Assembly: GCA_017437755.1 (NCBI GenBank)
Contig: JAFRXI010000008.1
Span: forward strand, 1-64,000
DNA length: 64,000 nucleotides
Direction: 5' to 3'
From: Bacteroidales bacterium
GTDB taxonomy: Bacteria > Bacteroidota > Bacteroidia > Bacteroidales > UBA932
Shown here: positions 61,101 to 64,000 of the stretch, piece after piece
Layout: each line of letters starts with the position of its first letter
Numbering within the stretch: the stretch's first letter is position 1
The notes under the pieces: generated by a model
Seen by the model: the letters and a program-made list of their open reading frames with translations, nothing else
Told to the model about the DNA's origin: nothing
Databases searched by the model: none
Position numbers and translations under genes: made by a program

Positions 61101-63551
61101 GCTTCGGTCTACGACAAGAGCATCGATGCCATTGCCAGGAACGTGTGGAGGGGCGTTTCCCTGAGGGATTTCTCGGTTACCTATGTAAATGTCTCTGCCG
61201 CATGCGGTACCGTGGGACAGCGCCAGGATGATTTCGGGCAGATACGGATCCGCGGAGTAAGCAGCCGTGCCGGAGCCAAGGGAGCCCTGGGTGGTGCGGT
61301 GGAATACGCGGTGATGGACGAAGCGGTTGCAATGGAGCCGATGGAAGCCCCGATGATGATGCAGAAGAACACGATGTCCACCGATACGGCCTCTGCAAAG
61401 GAGGAATCCGAAGAGGAGGAGGGACCTGCCGCCGACGTGGATGTCAGGGAGGTGTTCTCCACATCCCTCGCATTCGTGCCGCACATCCGTTCCGCTGCCG
61501 ACGGGACGCTCTCGTTCGACTTTGAGACTTCCGACAAGCTCTCTACCTATTACGTTAAGGTGTTCGCCCATGACAAGGGAATGCGTAATGCCCAGGCGGT
61601 GAATGAGATGGTGGTTTCCGTGCCGGTAAAGGTGGCGGTCGTGGAGCCGGGTTACCTCTATAGGGGCGACACCTATTATTTCGCCGCAACCGTTTCCGGA
61701 AATACCGACGGGCCCGTAAAGGGCAAGTTCTATCTCTATACTTATCCGGGGAGCGACCACAAGCATCTTGAACCGGTTTCCGTCCAGAGGAGCGCCGTAT
61801 CCCTGGCACCTCATGGAACTGCATCCGTAAAGTTCCCGGTGACGGCTCCGTCCGGAGTCGATACCCTCGGACTGAAGGCGGTGTTCGTGGCGGAAGGCGG
61901 CGATACGGAATTCTCCGATGCGGTTTTCGTCACCGTTCCGGTGTACGGGAACGAGCAGACCATCACCGAGACCCACTCGGCGGTACTCCTTCACGGGGCT
62001 GACCGGGAGGCCCTCCTCAGGGACCTCCGCTCCCGCTTCGTGAATGTTGACCCGGATCAGGCGGAACTTCAGGAAAAGTCTGTGAAACAGATGGTTGAAG
62101 ATGCCATTCCGTCAAAGGTGGAGCCTGACGGCAAGGATGTACTCTCGCTGAGTGAGGCCTATTACGTGGGGCTTCTCTCGGGTGCCGTTCCCGGCGGGGA
62201 CAAGGAAATCCTGGACAAGATACTTGCCTGCAGGAATTCCGACGGTGGATTCGGCTGGTTCGAGGGGATGACTTCCAGCCAGATGATTACCGCGGTCCTG
62301 CTGGAACGCTTTGGCAAACTGCGTTCGAGGGGCTTCCCTGTTCCTGAGCTTTCATCGGCTGTCAAGTTCCTGGACGACAAGCATTTCAGCACTTCGTATC
62401 CATACTGGTGCGGGTCTGTCTCGGACGAGCAGTACATGTATATACGTTCACTTTATCCCGAAGTCGCGTTCACTGTGAAACCGCGCCTTGACAAGGAATT
62501 GTCCAAGCGTCTTTCCGAGTTCAGGTCCGACGCCAAATCCTACCTCGTCCCCCGGAAGAAGGACGGCAGGGGGCTCCAGGGCAACATCCTGGGCAAGGCC
62601 AGGAGGATCAAGACGCTCAAGAACCTCCTCTCCGCCGACGGCGGCAAGGCCCTTGCCAAGGCATGGGGCATAAGGCTGGGCACCGTTTCAAGGATGCGCA
62701 GGTCAGTGACTGCCGATGTCAATTCCCTGGTCGAATACGCTGTACGCCATGTTGACGGAGGCTGGTACTATCCCAACGCCGTGATGCCGTTCAGGGGGCT
62801 TCTGGAAAGCGAGGCCTATGCCCACTCCCTGATATGCGACCTTCTTTCTTCCGAAGGGCACGGTGACCTTGCCGACGGAATCCGGCTCTGGCTTATGCTG
62901 CAGAAGGAAACCCAGAAATGGGACGAGGATCCGGCATTCCTCGATGCCGTGACCTCGATACTCGAAGGCTCCGAGGAACTCCTTGATACAAAGATACTTA
63001 TCTATAAGGCGGAGTATAGCAAGCCATTCGCCTCGATCAAGGCGGCCGGAAACGGCTATACCGTGGAGAGGAAATTCTACCGGGTAGTGACAGTGGAACG
63101 GAAATACGACGACAAGACTTCCGACAAGAATGACAAGGTATCCTCTCTGGAGGAGATCAAGCCCGGCTCGCCGGTCAGGAGAGGGGAGAGGATCATTGCC
63201 AATTATAACATCTGGAGCCAGGAGAACCGCAGCTTCGTACGCCTGCTTGCCCCGCGCGAGGCCTCGCTCAGGCCGGTGTATCAGCTTTCCGGCCATCTCG
63301 GCTGGTGGCTGTCACCCCTGCCTGTTCCGGGAGGTTACCGCATCAGCCCGCAGGGCTACCGTAACGTCAAGAACGACCGTACCGAGTACTATTTTGACTC
63401 CTATCCTGAGGAAAAGACCACGGTGACCGAAGAGTTCTTCGTGACCCAGGACGGCAGTTTCGCCGCTCCGGTGGTTACGATAGAGTCGCTGTATGCCCCT
63501 CATTACAGGGCTAACGGAGGTTTCTCAGGGGTGCTGGATTCCAGGGAGTAA
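58200..63551 (+). CDS. Alpha-2-macroglobulin-like protein without thioester motif
   Basis: 1783 residues. An N-terminal signal or membrane anchor (MKRIFYLIAAVVLLVGAVAA) has no lipobox. An alpha-helical region (about 30-300) precedes macroglobulin-type beta-domains. The MG2-like part has CNIYKDKGAYNPGDILKFKA and GNLVDQVKVL, and the later part has VFSTSLAFVPHIRSAADGTL followed by YYVKVFAHDKGMRNA. An acidic, low-complexity Met/Glu/Asp stretch (about 1040-1080) sits where a protease bait or linker would be. The helical thioester-type domain has GGFGWFEGMTSSQMITAVLLE, but no CxEQ motif is present anywhere. It may trap proteases mechanically or act in envelope maintenance. The function is uncertain. 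Confidence 0.85.
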   Translation: MKRIFYLIAAVVLLVGAVAASIAFGMGSQSNVSPGPEGLKLNSLWNDYRKASADDLPKKASSILEEIKDRALRERLDLDYYEACCSYVSVMGSRNWKIRDSLLTAMEKEIKDYGEPIVTFAWLQDYSRQSSDQKFLFVKNNARRLQGRNTTTMHRDLFMDDPLQEFIRDDYEYALWTLLPQRRYSNYHPMNDEVYSALTEYLDGRYPLSQYLEYYNESGKYGADRKKAMRDLSAKFAGKAIGCYPSQAVLQIVADSLFDKNGKAEEFKALDQKCREFEKVRARFTGSEKKIASSCTGAASLSDRLNSRDLWVSIDRKNITVMFRNLPTADLVLFSTDENGKETKEIRKWTVKNPKCSFYVQDTVKVAMPDLEDGTYGARVVNGQVTSRCSYQQFTVSVAVRKHSDGWAAYPAVYDSGAPVEAGTISLWKGDKQMASKTMAFRGFTRLPDEFQTQVGSSKGTYYNLKMEYTDSKGLRRRSQGVSLWTGYDSSSDGVYSLSDYCNIYKDKGAYNPGDILKFKAILYRGNLVDQVKVLPEGDKVTVELYNSEGTKIESSSLKTNEFGSVSGEFQLPVGQRNGMFSLKVIRGSRTLATDSFRVDEFVLPTFDLTFVPDDRLYFTGDEIRVKGKVQSYSGHSLTGAKIAAKVNRWGTVVLEKEIVPNADGSFEVVFPAESSGNYHTEVKVTDGTGETLSFSTSRYVTSSLNLSVRLANSADGHFTAVGDNDYNYRYRSFRPSWTRGILDGNEASMVFTVSNSEGVTVPVDVKYTVRDHAGETVVSGMAKSGDPVTVDLTGKPSGLYFIKAESSVKDSNGSVISDDEEYTLLKIDASEKSFPDKDVSRAFFAREKEVETGGSMTFGYAAGKKPLYVVATVFGKDRTVLDNKVLAFKSGTCGTVDFTYRESYPDAVRLQVFLFADGTSETFDREFHCKRRTLDLPLSFVSFTDKALPSTRYTVTMKADRDVEAVASVYDKSIDAIARNVWRGVSLRDFSVTYVNVSAACGTVGQRQDDFGQIRIRGVSSRAGAKGALGGAVEYAVMDEAVAMEPMEAPMMMQKNTMSTDTASAKEESEEEEGPAADVDVREVFSTSLAFVPHIRSAADGTLSFDFETSDKLSTYYVKVFAHDKGMRNAQAVNEMVVSVPVKVAVVEPGYLYRGDTYYFAATVSGNTDGPVKGKFYLYTYPGSDHKHLEPVSVQRSAVSLAPHGTASVKFPVTAPSGVDTLGLKAVFVAEGGDTEFSDAVFVTVPVYGNEQTITETHSAVLLHGADREALLRDLRSRFVNVDPDQAELQEKSVKQMVEDAIPSKVEPDGKDVLSLSEAYYVGLLSGAVPGGDKEILDKILACRNSDGGFGWFEGMTSSQMITAVLLERFGKLRSRGFPVPELSSAVKFLDDKHFSTSYPYWCGSVSDEQYMYIRSLYPEVAFTVKPRLDKELSKRLSEFRSDAKSYLVPRKKDGRGLQGNILGKARRIKTLKNLLSADGGKALAKAWGIRLGTVSRMRRSVTADVNSLVEYAVRHVDGGWYYPNAVMPFRGLLESEAYAHSLICDLLSSEGHGDLADGIRLWLMLQKETQKWDEDPAFLDAVTSILEGSEELLDTKILIYKAEYSKPFASIKAAGNGYTVERKFYRVVTVERKYDDKTSDKNDKVSSLEEIKPGSPVRRGERIIANYNIWSQENRSFVRLLAPREASLRPVYQLSGHLGWWLSPLPVPGGYRISPQGYRNVKNDRTEYYFDSYPEEKTTVTEEFFVTQDGSFAAPVVTIESLYAPHYRANGGFSGVLDSRE

Positions 63552-63558
63552 AAAATAT

Positions 63559-63588
63559 TTGTTTTCTCGGATAAGTTGTATATCTTTG
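63559..63588 (+). promoter_or_regulatory. Promoter of the right-edge susC gene
   Basis: TTG (63559-63561), an exact 19-base spacer and TATCTTTG (63581-63588), full consensus. It is 76 bases before the ATG, leaving a structured leader. Confidence 0.77.
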
Positions 63589-63593
63589 CCTCG

Positions 63594-63632
63594 GGGGAAA
63601 TTGGTTGACCAGTTTGGCCTACCAATTTCCCC
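63594..63632 (+). repeat. 12-base perfect inverted repeat in the susC leader
   Basis: GGGGAAATTGGT (63594-63605) and ACCAATTTCCCC (63621-63632) flank a 15-base loop that itself contains CCA-GTT-TGG. Transcription should begin near 63593, so the hairpin would form the very 5' end of the mRNA. It could stabilise the transcript or act as a regulator binding site. Confidence 0.65.
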
Positions 63633-63664
63633 TCAAGGATTTATTATTTAATAACACTTATCCT

Positions 63665-64000
63665 ATGTTTTCAAAAAGGCTGAAATTTGCCTTCATGGTC
63701 TTATTGGCCGTGACGCAGGCGCTTGTCGCCTCGGCTCAGCAGAAGACCGTGAAAGGTGTAGTGTCTGACTCCGACGGCCCGCTTATCGGGGTTTCCGTCG
63801 TGGTCAAGGGCACTTCCGGGGGTGCGTCCACCGACATAGACGGTAAATATTCCGTACAGGTTCCCTCCGATGACGCCGTGCTCGTTTTCTCCTATGTCGG
63901 TTTCAAGACAGAGGAGGTCCGGGTCGGCTCGTCCCGCGAGATCAACATGACCATGCTCGCCGACGAGAATCTTCTCGACGATGTGGTTGTGGTTGGTTAC
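63665..64000 (+). CDS. SusC/RagA TonB-linked outer-membrane transporter (5' part only)
   Basis: 112 codons are present before the window ends. A signal peptide MFSKRLKFAFMVLLAVTQAL is cleaved near ASAQ, then a carboxypeptidase-regulatory-like domain (KTVKGVVSDSDGPLIGVSVV, TDIDGKYSVQVPSDDAVLVF, SYVGFKTEEV) and the start of the TonB-box region DDVVVVGY. It clearly opens another SusCD-type locus. Substrate and partners lie outside the window. It has its own strong promoter and leader hairpin. Confidence 0.93.
   Translation, partial: MFSKRLKFAFMVLLAVTQALVASAQQKTVKGVVSDSDGPLIGVSVVVKGTSGGASTDIDGKYSVQVPSDDAVLVFSYVGFKTEEVRVGSSREINMTMLADENLLDDVVVVGY

Noticed and set aside
1-64000. CRISPR arrays, rRNA genes, insertion sequences or prophage
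   Set aside because: No regular spaced repeats, rRNA sequence, transposase or integrase reading frame, or phage structural genes were seen on either strand.

Overview
The window is high-GC DNA from a member of the Bacteroidales. The evidence is paired SusC/SusD genes, many lipoproteins with Bacteroidetes-type lipoboxes, BACON, DUF5689 and fimbrillin-like modules, and repeated promoters of the Bacteroidetes form (TTG, about 19 bases, TAnnTTTG) without clear Shine-Dalgarno sites. I cannot name the genus. An uncultured high-GC gut lineage or an Alistipes-like organism would fit.

Layout. Positions 1-201 hold tRNA-Tyr and tRNA-Thr on the minus strand, followed by dxs (minus) and two tandem MFS transporters (plus). 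From 31262 down to 5093 every gene is on the minus strand with gaps of at most 65 bases. The run starts with recJ, lysS, a PspC protein, a TrmH-type methyltransferase, aroE, ssb and purA. It continues directly into an accessory locus: four exported endonuclease/exonuclease/phosphatase (EEP) fold enzymes in three architectures, a surface-type lipoprotein, SusC, SusD, two BACON/DUF5689 lipoproteins, a 47-residue protein missed by ordinary ORF calling, and a fimbrillin/FISUMP-like lipoprotein. This is the most interesting system here. It looks like a SusCD uptake locus whose enzymes are phosphodiesterase or nuclease-type rather than glycosidases, placed directly behind purA.

Positions 31311-36850 form a more A+T-rich accessory block: an outer-membrane beta-barrel protein with a partner lipoprotein, a MORN lipoprotein, a YefM/YoeB toxin-antitoxin pair with a well-formed autoregulatory promoter, and two tandem paralogues of unknown function. 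From 36843 to 45624 most genes are core: aroK, topoisomerase IV A, era, an RluB-type pseudouridine synthase, a TonB/ExbD/ExbB energy-transduction operon that would power the SusC-type receptors, a small beta-barrel protein and a second SpoU/TrmH methyltransferase. Then come a serpin lipoprotein and glyA (plus), ppdK, a PIN-PhoH ATPase and an orphan C-terminal half of PurL (minus). On the plus strand follow folC, a GH3 glycosidase, a very large alpha-2-macroglobulin-like protein without a thioester motif, and the start of another SusC protein that runs off the window.

Several promoters lie so close to start codons (recJ, folC, the PurL-like gene, the 45 kb methyltransferase) that leaderless or nearly leaderless mRNAs are predicted. 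Functional calls rest on motif recognition by eye. No database search was run.
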